In this document: positions 1 to 12,775 of the stretch, piece by piece | Layout: each line of letters opens with the position of its first letter | Numbering within the stretch: position 1 is the stretch's first letter | Origin: Amaranthus tricolor | Lineage: Eukaryota; Streptophyta; Magnoliopsida; Caryophyllales; Amaranthaceae | Length of the DNA stretch: 64,000 bases | Assembly (NCBI RefSeq): GCF_026212465.1 | Contig: NC_080053.1 | Coordinates: forward strand, 9,762,028-9,826,027 | Direction of reading: 5' to 3' | Position numbers and translations under genes: made by a program | The notes under the pieces: model-generated | The model's input: the letters and a program-made list of their open reading frames with translations, nothing else | Told to the model about the DNA's origin: nothing | Database searches by the model: none

Positions 1-259
1 CAACTAGTGCGTTGTAACGAACTGTTCTTTTCTAAATATAGGTTTAATATAATATAATAGTCAGTAATGCTAAAGCAGAAGTCTATCGAGCCGTGATTAT
101 TGCGAAAAAAAATATAATATTTTTATACAAAACAGTATTTTCAAAAACAAAAAAAAAAAACCAAATAAAACTTAAATCATTAAAACATAATTTTACATAT
201 TACATCTTGCTTTAATACATAATTATTGTTATTACATACCCATTATATAAATTACATAC
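1..259. other. Unassigned AT-rich sequence
   Basis: I see no coding region, RNA gene or repeat boundary here. It is AT-rich flank before the TGTAACATC terminus at 260. Confidence 0.5.
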
Positions 260-1858
260 TGTAACATCTCGGAATAACTCGGGTCGTACGAAAAGAGAAG
301 ATGACCTTTTAAAAACGAGACAACTATAATCCGAGTCAAACCGGGATGTTAGAAAACGGTTTAAAACGGTTTTGAACTTAAGGAAAAGCGTGCGGATCGA
401 GTTCTATTAGCGTTATCATGAACTACTAGATAATAAGAAATTCTTAGCAGCGGATAAGAACGAAAAGTTAAATCTACTTATTACAACTCGAGAACGAAAA
501 TCGCGTCATAAAAACCAAATGTTCTTCAAACTCAACTAGAAAATTCTAATGATTTATTTCTTCAAGGGTCAATCCTCACTCCCCAAACCTACAACTTAAC
601 TTACTGCTAGTCATTGCCCAGATAGGAAACAACATCATCGCAGGGTCGTTAAGACCAAAAGTACACGTCAGCAAACGTCACATATCAAATAAATAATAAC
701 ACAAGAGAAAGTTTTAATTTATTAGCTGACATTTCACAGAACCGTACGCTTCGATCATGCTTATTAAGAATAATTATTTTCATGTAAAGGTTAGTCAGCC
801 ATACTGCTGTACTATCCAGCCATACTGCCGGTACACTCCAAACTCCATAAGTGAGACAATACATTAGGGGGAGTTAACCCGTAAGCAAGTCTCTACCATA
901 GACACTCGCCTTACTTCGGTGCCTATGGTTAAGTATGCATACCCCCGCGGTGGCTCATAATGCCCTCATATACCGCGAGTAATTCTTTTCCACCAATTGA
1001 CGTCATACTACGTCCACTTTAAAGTTAGTGAGGTCATACTACCTCTGCTTATCAAAACAATGTATAAAAATTATTGATTCGAAAGATAACATTATTCATA
1101 CTAAATATCCATACTTTACTTTTGTATACCATTATTATATGATACATCGGACTAATGCGAACCACGCTGCGTGTACATACCTTAAGCAAGATAACCAACT
1201 CACAAGCGTCTTAATCAATTCCCGGTCACGAATCGACTTCCTACAAGGTTCAATCGTATTCGGGAAATAAGCACACATACACATTTTCCTCAAATCATCC
1301 AACATACACATATTCAATCACATCCATACCTAGAATACTACACACAATCATGAACATCTATCAGATACTATAACATGATAAATACACAAAACAGGACAGC
1401 CTATACAATCTGTCCAGAAACTCAACTTAAAACTGTCAAATTGAAAATCCGACTTCACCGTTGCGTCCGGAAGACATCAAAACCCCCGGGTACCAATTTT
1501 CATAATTTATAACATAGTATAAGTATTTTTATCTTAATTTCAAAGCCAAAAATGTTCCAAAAACACATTTTTTTCACCATTTTCAAAACCTACGGGATTT
1601 TGTCATTCCATCATTTTTTTTATCACAAAAGTATAAATATCAATGCTTTATGTCCTATTAAATCTAAACAACAAAATTTACATAAAAAAAAATTTTAATG
1701 AATTATTATTATATATTTTTTTCAATATAATTCTTTTTACACAAATGTTTTCACACATACACATCACATATATACATGTATATTTTTTTTTTTACCAACA
1801 TTATAAATTCCTTCTATTAATCAAAAATAAATAAATTTCTAACACCACATACATTTTT

Positions 1859-1979
<121 letters not shown>

Positions 1980-2731
1980 CGATCATCCATCAAACAAATT
2001 CTTCACACACATGTAACATATCTAAAACCCTAAAAAAAACCATACATTAATTTAGATAGAAAAATACATCATACTTTCACACAGATTTTTAAATCAAGAA
2101 CAAGTCATAAACCATAAAATAACACACATAAAAATCATAGAAATTTAAATTAAAACTTAAAAATAAAAACTAGATTAAGAATTACTCACAATTGCTCAAG
2201 AACAAAACACCAAAATTGATGAATCAATGGAGGATTAGGCGTGAGGTTTTTGAGGGTTTTGGGAGTGTTTTCTTACTTGCAATGGCTTGAAATGAAAAGA
2301 TGTAAGGAAAATTAAGAGATTAAGGAAATAAGGCAATTAAGAAAAATTAAAGCAATACTTATGGAAGGCAATAATTCCTTAATCTTTTAATATATCTTGC
2401 TTAAGTTACAAATCCCCCTTATTCTCCATATAGCTGGCCAAATGATTCAAATTCCTTTATAAGGGAATAGTCGATTAGAAGCAGTCAACTAATAAGCCGA
2501 GTATAAAAACTTGCCAGCATACTACAAGTATACAAATTATTTTTATTATTAAATTATTCTTTTTCTTTTAATTATTAATTTATTATTTTGAATATGTTTA
2601 TTATAATTAATATTATTATTATTAATAAACTTTGTATGTTGTGTTGAAAATTATTTTTATTATTGGTGTTGTTTGATTTTTTTCGTTTTTTTTTCCATTT
2701 TTAATTTTTTATTATTAGTTTTTTTAGAAAA

Positions 2732-2796
<65 letters not shown>
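2732..2796. repeat. (TTA)n microsatellite
   Basis: About 21 uninterrupted TTA/ATT units. It produces spurious poly-Leu and poly-Asn reading frames on the two strands. Confidence 0.98.
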
Positions 2797-2797
<1 letters not shown>

Positions 2798-2814
2798 CTT
2801 TTCTTTCTTTTCGC

Positions 2815-3160
2815 CTATTGTTTTTTTTGAAGAAATGATTTTTGTATTACCCAATTAAAAAAACGGGATACAAGGGATCAAAGACCCATAGGTTTCCAAC
2901 TTATCTCGCTATGTTTGCATCAGTATGAACACAGAGCCCACATTCTAGGAAGGGTTTCAGAGTGTCACTCTTTATGTGCATGGGCGATGAGCGGGAAGCC
3001 TCAAAAAGCTATACATAAAAGTGAAGCCAATAAACTAAGCTATCTATGTCAGGAGGAAATGTCCACCTTGACAAGATCATAACCAAATAGTCAAAACAAA
3101 AAAAGATCAGCCTATATACACCTTAACCTAAGATATAGTGGTCAAGGCCTAAAACAACTA
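2815..3160 (-). mobile_element. LINE-like retroposon 3' tail fragment (copy A)
   Basis: On the minus strand this runs through a non-coding block into an A-rich tail (T-run on + at 2821-2828) abutting a (TAA)n tract. A related block, sharing 'TTTGCATCAG.ATGAA', 'GGAAGGGTTTC' and 'CTTTATGTGCAT'-like stretches in the same order, lies at 48232-48417. It also abuts a (TAA)n tract. A repeated 3' end next to an A-rich or TAA tail suits a retroposon end, but no reverse transcriptase is attached. Class assignment is inference. Confidence 0.3.
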
Positions 3161-3197
3161 TTTATATATCAATGCTTGTAATTATATTAATGTAATA

Positions 3198-3470
3198 CTC
3201 CCTCCTATTCAGCTTATGTGTCCCATTTCCTTTTATGGTCAAGCCACCTTAATTGTCCCATTTCTATTTTTGGTATGAGTTTTTGACTTTTATGCCCTTA
3301 GTAACTTTATCCTATTTTCAATTATACCCTCTATTACCCATACTAATTTTCCTCCCTTACATTAAAAAACCCATAAAACCACTCTCTTTCCTACCCTTAG
3401 GGTCCCACTTTTGACTCTCCTTAAAATCCGTGAAAAGTCAAATGGGACTCATAAGGTGAATAGGAGGGAG
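3198..3470. mobile_element. Stowaway/Tc1-mariner-type MITE (copy A)
   Basis: The ends are CTCCCTCCTATTCAGCTTAT and the inverted ATAAGGTGAATAGGAGGGAG, flanked on both sides by TA (3196-3197 and 3471-3472). The CTCCCTCC terminus, TA target duplication, 273-bp size and lack of coding capacity are the hallmarks of plant Stowaway-type MITEs. A second, inverted copy lies at 21934-22201 and shares the internal 'GGGTCCCACTTTTGACTCTC' region. Confidence 0.88.
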
Positions 3471-3727
3471 TACTATATGTATGAAAGCTTAAATGAAATT
3501 GGTAAAATCTATAAAATTACGCATTCAACAGGGATTTGAATCTTGTGTTGCGAGGCGGACTTTGAGCTTTATGTAACGAGTCGAAGACGTGCACGGTATC
3601 AGTCAAAGGACATATGACCAAAAGTATCCAATGCATACTACAAACGCAAATTTAATATCAACAAATTAGAGAATATGTGAACTTAGATAAAAATCAAAAA
3701 AATAAGTTCAATTTCAAAAATAAAACC

Positions 3728-6406
3728 TACTCTTCCACATATGGAGCCAGAATGAATATGTGTTTAGATGCAAGCAAATTTTTCAAAGCAGTCTTAATAT
3801 ATGCTTTGACGTCATCTGGCACATTTATGCATCTAATACCTGAAATCGTTTCTAGACAAAACCATCCAATTTTTATTGAAGGATCACAACAATTTAGCTC
3901 CTTGTAAGCCGCACTAAACTCACAGGTAAGAAAATTTTGTTAGTAATTCGATTATTAAAACATCTAAACTATAATGCCCAAATTGTAAGATTATGAACAT
4001 CACCTCATGTAGACATGGATAAGAGCTACATTGAATATGTCTCCTATAAAAAATTGGCCAATATCACTAGGATCGATAATTACAAAAGGATTTTAAGCAA
4101 AGCTAAATTGGTCCTTCTGTAGGGATAGCATGATTGGGTCCTCCTCACACATGCGAGATGCACATGTGTGCAGCCATTTGCAATCTGGAGAGAGATCTTT
4201 TAGCTCAGTATTAGTCAAATTTGGATTGGTTGCCATCGACTTTGAACCAACCTTTGATGAGGAACAGATATCTCTCTTAGAGCACTTTAGACTCTTTTGT
4301 TATTTGAATTTATATAATTTAATTAGTGTAAACATACAATTAAAATACTAAAAATAAATAAGATACAAATGATTATTACCTTGGTAGTGAATCGGACCCA
4401 TGTATATGGCCACGTGACGAAACTACGTTGGGCGTCTGATAGTTTCTCAAGGCTCCATTCTGGCATTGGAACTGGGAGTGAGAAATCTTCAAACCCCTTT
4501 ACAATAGTTTCAACGGTTACACTTATGTGGCCACCTATAACAGGCATAAAATGCACTGTTTGGCCCTCTTTGGTTGGCTGTGCCACACCAAATGCAACCT
4601 CAGTTAAGTCGCCACCACTGGCAACACCTCACTGAGGCAGCAAAAGAGAACAAGGAGTTGCTTCCTGAAAATTGTGTCATTTAGTATAATTATCATTATA
4701 ATAAAATCTTAAAACACATTGCAATTTAAATTAATAGGTGCTTATATATTTAAAAACTATGTACCTTTACCACAGGCTTAGGTGTTGGCTACGGATTTTG
4801 AGCAACGGAGTTCACGGTCTCTAGTGTTGGCTCGAGGGTAGTAATGGGCTGGGGTGTTATATTTTGAGCTAGGGGGGTAATGGGCTCGAGTGTTTGCTCG
4901 ACCGAAGCCTTGGGATCCCCATGTTGACTTTGTTGATCCTCGACAATCATATTTGCCAAGTCTACAATGGGTGCTCCCATCTTCTGTAAAACAAATGCAA
5001 CTTTGTAGAGAACGTCCTTCATAATTTCCCTTTTGAGGGTCACTAGTTCTTCAGGTAGCATCGTTCTTGATTGAGTAGAGACACACTCTTTGCCGAAGGC
5101 CTTCTTTAACCCCACGCGGACGCCTCCTTTTCCGACTACCCGCCCTCTATGGTTTTACCCTAAGACTATATGCAATGCATCAACATTGCCTCTAGACTAG
5201 AGGTGAACTCCCCCAAAGCTTCTTTTTCCTTCCAACTCATCTGTTCAAATAAAAAGTGACACATAAAATAATTAGTGTATAGTAAATCAAAGCCAAAAAA
5301 TACAAAACAAATCAAGCCTATAATTAATAATTTCAAAACTCACCACAGCATTAGCAACCTTCTTCCTTCCCGAATCAGTAATGGTTAATTTACCATTTGA
5401 ATCTCGGCAATGACGTCCGCAGTACCGATCCCGCACCCATTCTCCAGCAAGAGTATTCACAGATGCAAAGGTAGCCGTAGATGAGGTAGCCGTGGGGCTC
5501 TTATTGGGGTATAAACCCGCATCCGCCTAGTCTTTTAGGGGCTCATCGTATGTTTCTAGGCACAAGCAATGGTAAAAATTCCTTTTGCTTGCTGATTCAG
5601 AAGCTTTACCACGCTTTTCCTAATTAATTAATAGAAATCAAATATCATATATTAGTTTAATGATTGAATCAAAAGAACAAAGTAAAATTAAATCAAAAGC
5701 TATAATATAATACTTACAACTTCAGTGGGAGTTGTTTTTTGGGTAACAAACGCTTCCCATTCATTCTTTGATATATGACCCCATATTTCATAGGGCATCT
5801 TTGAAGGTACTTGGTATCCACCTTGGTTTCCGGTTTTGACCTTCTTGGTCTTACGGGCACATTTCTTGGTAATCCAGCCAGTTACAAGCTTGGATTTGAA
5901 ATCTATGAATCTTTCAGTAACAGCTAAAAGAAAAACATTCTTCTTCTCCTCATCGTTCTCAATGTGAAAAAGATTCTACAAAAGAAAAAATAGTAAAGTT
6001 TCTTACCACAGTATCATCCCATAGAGAGTTTTTCAAACCCTCTGAAACCGCGTTCCCTGCGTACAATATGCAAAATCTTACGGATACATATGCCGATTTG
6101 TTTTCCATATTGCCTACGCCATTTGCAACAGGGTTGACCCAATGCATTGTATTCCAAGTGCATGGATTTTGTGACTTTGAGGCTTTTCGTAGGACATCGT
6201 CCTTTTCTCTTTTTAGAACCAACGCTAGTACTGGTAGTGGGAGCATTCGTTGGTACTAATTCAATCTCCGAGAGATATGGTGGGGCGTCTTCAGCCATCC
6301 TCTCGTGTCTAACAAATGGATTGTCATAGTCGTTATCCAACTCACTATGATGCTCATTATCAGATGTCTCGATCTCGGGGACAATTTCATCTCTAAAACG
6401 GTGCAT
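3728..6406 (-). pseudogene. CACTA second-ORF pseudogene: Ptta/En/Spm-like, DUF8039-like and Ulp1-like exons
   Basis: The likely start is the ATG at 6404-6406 (MHRFRDEIV). The N-terminal part is acidic, then basic (KKRKGR), followed by a block with GQPCCKWRRQYGK and, after a frameshift, LKNSLWDD. This matches the plant transposase (Ptta/En/Spm, Transposase_24) fold. Exons near 5975-5720 and 5625-5335 continue it, with GT/AG borders visible (CTGTG|GTAAGA near 6008). An exon at about 4640-4370 resembles DUF8039 (GGHISVTVETIV). Exons at 4280-3970 and 3905-3728 resemble the Ulp1/C48 protease region (IFNVALIHVYMR, HIFILAPYV). The catalytic half of the protease is absent because homology ends at 3728. 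In-frame stops occur near 4085 and 5530. In related CACTA elements this second gene accompanies the transposase; its exact role is not established. Confidence 0.68.
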
Positions 6407-6449
6407 TGTAGATGAGTACCTAAATGAATATGAATAAAAATATATTAGA

Positions 6450-6905
6450 ACATAGGAATGTAATTTCAAATCTAACCATTTCAACACAATAATATATACC
6501 AAATAGTGTTGTATGCCAAGTTTCATGAAAAACAAACCATGTTTGAACTACTTTATGCGAGAAAGTGCCAAAAACCCTTTTAAAACAGTAAAAACGTAAC
6601 TTAGCACGTAATTTCAAGCATATGATTATGATTTTGAATTCTAACCATTTCAACACAATCATATGTACCAAATAGTGTTGTGTGCCAAGTTTCATGGAAA
6701 AGAAACCATGTTTGAACTATTTTATGCGAGAAAGTGCCAAAACGCATATAAAACCGTGAAAACGCAACTTAGCATGTAATTTCAAGCATATGACTATGAT
6801 TTTGAATTCTAACCATTCCAACACAATAGTGTTGTGTGCCAAGTTTCATGCAAACAAACCAAGTTTGAACTAATTTAAGCAAGTAAGTGCCAAAAAAACA
6901 TAAAT
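6450..6905. repeat. About 165-bp tandem repeat between the two CACTA genes
   Basis: Roughly three head-to-tail copies share 'TAATTTCAAGCATATGA', 'CCAAGTTTCATG' and 'TTATGCGAGAAAGTGCC'. The units start near 6458, 6609 and 6777. The same repeat occurs once, with a partial second copy, at about 53010-53212 in CACTA copy 2. It is therefore part of the family and not a local expansion. It lies between the end of the transposase gene and the start of the second gene, on the minus strand. Confidence 0.85.
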
Positions 6906-6926
6906 ACTTCATACCTTGTGAATCAC

Positions 6927-9900
6927 TTAATTAAAATTTATTCCTTCTGTGTGATCTACACGCGTACAACCAACATTTACATCATCTTCATCGACAGATT
7001 TTGGATTGATAAAGGGCAAGGAGTCTTCAATAGCATCATATTCTTCCTCATCCTCAACATCACCTATACCAATGATACTTCTTTTTCCCCGTACAACAAT
7101 AGACCATTTTTTATCAAATGGGTCTACAATGTAGAATACTTGATTGGCCTGTGCGACTAGTATAAATGGCTCCTCACTATCACGCAAACGAGTTAAGTCT
7201 ACAAGATTGAATCCACAAGGGTCATCATTTTTTACGCATCGTCGATTACTATCTACCCACTTGCATTTGAAAACACCAATAGCGAAACTAGAGTGGTCAA
7301 ACTCCCATATTTCATGTACCCGTCCGTAGTATACCAATTTAGCATCAATCGGCGATTGATCCTTGGCACTTTGCAAAAATATAGATGACCCCAAAATAGA
7401 AACCCCACTATTCTGCAGAGAAGAAGACTTCTTATCTTAACCCTTAGTCCAAAATGTGAACCCATTGACATCGTAACCCTCATATTTGTTGACATATGAC
7501 AAGGACCAAAAGCTAACCACTTAACAGTTTCAAATACACCCTTGAGTTCTTCACATATTACTCGATTATGGAACCAATCAATAAACGTTTGATTATACAG
7601 CTGCATCGATGTCCTATCCCCTTTAGAACGATATTTGGCGCGCAATATATCAAAATGCTCATTCAGAAAAGGATAGACTTCTGGAATATGATGCAACACA
7701 TACAAGTGTGCTTGTAGAAGACTTTCTCGAGGAGGTGTGATTGATTTAGAGCCAATTGTTCCTTTTCCCTCAAGCCATCCTTCATGCCGAGAGGTGGGAA
7801 GTCCAATAGGCTTTGCCATGGCCATATGCTCGGCTATGCTAGATTCCTTGGGTTGTGCTAGATTCCTCACTTTGTTTTGTAAAACTCCCATGTGTCTCTC
7901 AAAAGAATAAAACCACCTTAAAAAAACTGGACCCAAAAGAATGATTTTACGAACGAGATGGATAATAAGATGAACCATTATGTTAAGGAAAAGGTGGAAA
8001 ATACATCTCAAACTTGCATAAAGTTACAATCACGTGGACTTGAAGAGCATCAAGCTTAAAGGGATCAAGGACTTGGCTACAAATTGTGTTGAAGAACAAA
8101 CATAGCTCGGTAATAACATATCTCACATGTTTTGGTAGTATTCTACAGATTGCAACTGGTAAGAACACTTGCATCATTACATGGTAATCGTGAGATTTCA
8201 TGCTTCCCAACTTCAACTCACCATTTAGGGTCAAAAATCTCGTCATGTTGGATGAGTACCCAGACGGAACCTTAATGCCATACAAAGACTCACAAAATGC
8301 CCGCTTCTCTGCCTTGGACAAAGTGTTGCAAGATGGAGGTTTATAATTTTTTTCATTACTCATCTTATTGTTATTGTCCTTTCCCTTGTTACTACCACCA
8401 ACTTCATCAGCTCTATTTCTTTTTTTACTCACCTTAACCTGTGGCCACAACTCCGGACGAATACCCTTACATTCAAAGTAATCTCACACGGCCTTAACAT
8501 CCTTTGTCTTACCCAGAATGTTTATGAGCGTCCCGAGTATGGCATCGCATACATTTTTCTCTATATGCATAACGTCAAGACAATGCCTAACCTGTAGATC
8601 TCTTCAATATGGAAGCTTCCAAAAGATTGATTCTTTTTTCCATAGTCGGTCTTCACCCCCTTGAACATGCCCTGTTTTACCAAAATACAGTCTCAACTCC
8701 CTTAACTTGTTCGTAAACCTCATAACCGGTCAACGGTCGACGAGCTACACGTTCCTCAACCTCCCCATTAAACATCTTTTCTTTCTTGCGATATTAGTGA
8801 TCTCGTGGGAGGAACTTTTGATGGTGCATGAATATGTGCTTGCACTTCGGAATCCACGTGGATTCCATGTCATTGATACATATTGGGTACGCTTTCTTCC
8901 CTTTGTTCTTATACCCTGATAAGTTGTCATATGCCGGAAAATCATTTACGGTGCATAAGAGCATTGCACGCAAGGTGAACTCCTTATTATCATGTGCATT
9001 AAATACGGAAACTCCTTCATCCCACGTTTTTCTCAAATCCTCATTGAGCGGTGCAAGATATACATCTATGTCATTGCTAGGTTGTTTAGGACCCGAGATA
9101 AGAAGCGAAAGCATAATGTACTTACGCTTCATACACAACCAAGGTGGCAAATTATAGATCACTAACAGTACCAGCCAAGTACTATGTTGAGAACTAAGAT
9201 TTCCGAATGGGTTCATTCCATCCGTACACAGTCCGAGCCTTAAATTACGAACTTCATCCCCAAATGTCTTATGCAACCTATGAATACTCCTCCACTCCAG
9301 AGAATCAGATGGATGTGTAAGCAAGTGACCTCTCTTCACCCTATCTGCATGCCATCTTTAATTTAACGCATCTTTCTTTATAGAAAACAAGCGCTTAAAT
9401 CTAGGTATTATTGGAAGATACCACAATACCTTAGCTGAGGGCCCTTTAGCATCCCCAACCCCTTTACGCTTGTAACATGATAACCCACACCTAGGATACT
9501 CTTCTAAGTTCACATTTTCATTTCGATACAATACACAATCATTCGGACACTACATCAATCTTCTAGTACTCTAACCCGAAAGGACACATGAGTTCTTTGG
9601 CATAATATGTCGACTTTGGAAGTTCATTTTCCTCATGAAGCATCTCACCTAACACTTCTAATAACATTGTGAAACTAGTGTCACTCCAATTGAACGTTGA
9701 CTTAATGATGAAAATTGTCAACACGGCTGTTAGTTTGGTAAGCTTTGTACATCCAAGGTACAAAGGCTTTTGAGAAGCCTCTGTCAACAAGTCAAAAACA
9801 CGAGGACCTTTTGCTAACTTATGCTTAACTCCCTCCATTATCTCATCAACACAATCTACATCATCATCGACGTTCTCTTCATCTGTCTCATACCCATCAT

Positions 9901-10255
9901 AATCATCGACGTTCTCTTCATCTGTCTCATACCCATCAACACGATCAACTACATCCTCATTGACATCCACATTATTGACATCCTCGAAAATACTTTTTTC
10001 TTTGTAAACTCCCTCCTCACCATGTCAAACCCAAACATGATATTGAGGCCTAAACCCATGTCGAAGTATGGGCTCCCTAAGGATATCAACACTATCTACC
10101 TTTGATACATTGCCACACTTGACACATGGGCAATAAAAACCAACTCCCCCCATACTAACTTGATGTTCAACGGCAATACTACAAAATTCTAATACGCCGT
10201 CAATAAATTCTGATGATTCAATGTTACCATACATCCAAGAACGAGCTTTTGTCAT
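6927..10255 (-). pseudogene. CACTA TNP2 transposase pseudogene (copy 1)
   Basis: The start is the ATG at 10253-10255 (MTKARSWMYG), just after a leader-intron acceptor (CACTTAG). Order along the protein: a Transpos_assoc-type zinc domain (FYCPCVKCGNV); an acidic repeat (GYETDEENVDD, twice); a TNP2 core with LGLCTDGMNPFG and YNLPPWLCMKRKY; a DUF4218-like region (HYHVMMQVFLP, RHMGVLQNKV); and a C-terminal DUF4216-like block ending in EGINFN. The TNP2 motif that carries a catalytic Asp in CACTA transposases is present. The gene is dead: a TGA follows the Transpos_assoc domain where copy 2 has TGG, several stops lie near 9350-9560, and frames shift between 9339, 8794, 8450 and 8011. Copy 2 at 49774-53002 is the same gene in opposite orientation. 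Confidence 0.88.
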
Positions 10256-11249
10256 CCTAAGTGTGATTAATTAATTCAAAACAAAATTAATACACATTAC
10301 ATACATAACTATATATATACTTAACCTTAGTTAACCCAAATTTACCCTATTTGACCCTATTTAACCTTTATATTATTTAAATTATTCAAATTATGTGTAT
10401 TTTAATTAATTAACAAACTACATACATAATAAGTAAACTATTGTGATTATTCATATATAAGTAAACTACACACATAATTAAAATACATATAAAATTAATT
10501 AAACTACATACATATACATAACTAAACTACATACATAATTAATTAACAAACTACATGCATAAGTAAACAAAATACACATACCAAAATAATTAACAAACTG
10601 AATATAACAACATGAAAAGAATGTAAAACTTTAAAATTAAACAACTTAAAGAACTTAAATTAAGAACTTGAAGAACTTTAAAAAATGTAAAACTTAAAAA
10701 ATAATCAACAAACTAATTATAACATCAAATATATAAACAGATAAACATATCAAACAAAATCGAAATAAAAATTATACCTTGAATTTTCATGGGTTTTGGG
10801 TTATGTAACCTATACAATAAAAAGCAAAATCAAAATTAGTATAAAAAAAACTAAGCCCTAAAACACAATGAAGCTAGAACAACTAAAAATAAGCTTTAAA
10901 AGATTATACGTTGAAGAAGAATAAGAACTAAGCCCAAATTTCGTGGGTTTGAGAACTTGAAGAAGACAACAATGGGAGAATTTTTGTGGGATGAATAACA
11001 CAGCAGAGTTTCGTGTGGATTGAACAAGAACGAACAAGAATGAAGCTTGAACAAGAACAAGATGATGATGAAGCAGAATGGGTTTTTTGGTGTGGGTTGA
11101 AGAAGCAGAGTGGGTTTTTTCGTGTTGAACAAGAATGAAGCTTAAAAAAGAACAAGAACAACAATGAAGCAGCAGTTTTTTCGCGTTGAGATGATGATGA
11201 AGCAGAGGTTTAAGGAGGGCTTTGGAATACAACAGTACGTAGAATGAAG
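10256..11249 (-). other. CACTA copy 1 leader with a 5'UTR intron
   Basis: No coding region is supported here. On the minus strand a donor-like CAAG|GTATAA lies near 10779 and an acceptor CACTTAG lies just before the ATG at 10255. This suggests a leader intron of about 520 bp. CACTA copy 2 has an equivalent arrangement (donor near 49136, coding start near 49774). Serine- and leucine-rich frames at 10858-11232 are shadows of this purine-rich leader. Confidence 0.55.
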
Positions 11250-11435
11250 CAGCAGCGTATGCAGTAGGTTTTGTGCAATATTGGAACGTTAAAAGGCGGG
11301 TTTAATTTTTTAGAGGAAGGTTAATTGCTGCAGGCATACAAGAACCGCAACATTTGCACTATTGCGTGATTCTTTTATGCTATTTAATGCTGCGTCTAAT
11401 AAAAACCACAGCATATACGTTTTTCTCCACTAGTG
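11250..11435 (-). repeat. CACTA copy 1 5' terminus and subterminal repeats
   Basis: The terminal CACTAGTG is at 11428-11435. Inward on the minus strand lie degenerate GCTGTGGT, GACGCAGC, TTGCGGTT and CTGCAGC motifs in alternating orientation. They match the cleaner GCTGCGGT...ACCGCAGC hairpins of copy 2. Subterminal arrays of this kind are where CACTA DNA-binding proteins act in the characterised En/Spm system. Confidence 0.8.
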
Positions 11436-12414
11436 ACTCTTATGCATTGATCAAGCTCCCCCTTGCGTTGCCCAATGCATCCCTTATGCACGACACTCAT
11501 GTTCTTCATTGCACCATCACTATGACACACCGAAGATCCTCTTGTGTTGCTAACAACACCTTGTGTGTTGTTTGAGTGATCAATCCATCACCTTCACTCT
11601 TGGTTAATTAGGTACTTGCTCTAATAAAACAGTGTTATGAGAATTCTCATTTGTACCAGGCGACAAATTTGCAAGCCATTTAATCCTTTGTTAAGCCATA
11701 CGCACACCTATCAAGTTGTTTTTCATGATAAAGGACTTTGTTTTTCCCTAATGAAGGTTCAATCTCTTACTTGACGATGCAAAGTAATGGTGATTCTTTA
11801 AATTGACATTGTATTTTTTTATTTTTTTCGAAAAACAATAATTTAAGATGTACTCAAAGTATTATAATTCCTTCTATCCATTATAATTGTCCCATTTAAT
11901 TTTTGAATGTTTGTTAATGCACATAGTCCATCGTAAATATCTCAAATTGTATTTAATTAAAAATTATAATAGACTTTAATAAAATTCACATCGAAACGAA
12001 TCAAACAATGCAAAATATAAAACTAGTTAACGTTTAAATTAGTGAAGGACAAATAATTGTAACTCACTTCCTTAATTCCAAAATACTTGCAAGATTTGCT
12101 TTTTCACGCAATGAAATGCACTAATTCAATCTTTAATATTTCTATATATGTATAATAAAAGAGTAATTCGCAAATTACAATCTTCATGTTTAGAACTTTT
12201 GCAAATTACGACCTCAAAGTTTTTTTTTACGAATTACAACCACCAAAGTATTAAAGTCTACACCATTTAGACCAAGTGAGCTTTAACCAACCCAAATGAC
12301 CTTTGGCCAGTCTAAATGACCATTGACCATTATTAATCACCTTTGACTTTTGTTGACATCTTAATCACATTTAACATTCCTAATTACCAATACTTTCCTT
12401 GTGTTTAGTACTTC
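11436..12414. other. Unassigned intergenic sequence
   Basis: No gene is supported. A stretch at about 11870-12075 (TCCTTCTATCCATTATAATTGTCCC) has a weak Stowaway-like look, but I could not find matching ends or a TA duplication. Confidence 0.4.
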
Positions 12415-12775
12415 AACATCGTTTTTACCCAACATAACGATATTTTTTCATAAAACGGACGTCACAATTATCCTTATGGGGTAAGTCTTTCGAAAATCCT
12501 TTCGAAACAAGTACTTATTTGCCTATTTTTCGGCACGTCAACCGAAATAGATATTTAACGTCATTTTTACCATCATAACAATATTTTTCAAAAACGAACA
12601 TCATGCTTATGCTGATAGGGTAACTCTTTCGAAAATTCGGTCGAAACAAGTACAAACTTGCCTATATTCGGCACGTAGACCGAAAAAGATATTTAACGTC
12701 GTTCCGAACAAATATCGTTATGATGGGAAACAATAAAGTTAAATATCTTTTTTGGTCTACGTGTAACCTATAACC
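12415..12775. repeat. Two direct and one inverted copy of a ~135-bp unit
   Basis: Unit 1 (about 12418-12553) and unit 2 (about 12556-12694) share, in order, ACGTC.TTTTAC, CATAACRATATTTTT, TCTTTCGAAAA, TCGAAACAAGTAC, TTCGGCACGT and CGAAA.AGATATTTAACGTC. A partial inverted copy follows to about 12765 (ATATCGTTATGATGGGAAAC and TTAAATATCTTTTTTGGTCTACG). It has no coding capacity. It could be the folded end of a foldback-like element. Confidence 0.65.

Larger units (their letters stand above)
3728..11435 (-). mobile_element. CACTA (En/Spm) transposon, copy 1, truncated at one end
   Basis: The element reads leftward. Its 5' end is the CACTAGTG at 11428-11435, read on the minus strand as CACTAGTGGAGAAAAACG, nearly the same as copy 2 at 48418. 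Behind it lie subterminal GCTGCGGT/ACCGCAGC-like inverted motifs. Then come a spliced leader, a TNP2 transposase gene, a tandem-repeat spacer and a second gene. No CACTA terminus is recognisable at the low-coordinate side. Homology fades near 3728, inside the Ulp1-like exon, so the 3' end appears deleted. Both genes are broken, and a lone terminus would block self-mobilisation. Confidence 0.85.

Noticed and set aside
2660..2858. Poly-Asn (-) and poly-Leu (+) frames
   Set aside because: Both derive from the (TTA)n tract and have no other coding character.
3901..5050. CACTAAACTC (3912), CACTAGGATC (4066) and CACTAGTTCT (5040) as the missing 3' end of CACTA copy 1
   Set aside because: None continues like the known terminus (CACTAGTGGARAAAAACG) or has subterminal motifs next to it; two lie in or beside exons.
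10858..11232. Three overlapping Ser/Leu/Phe-rich minus-strand frames
   Set aside because: They overlap in different frames within a purine-rich CACTA leader and lack any domain.
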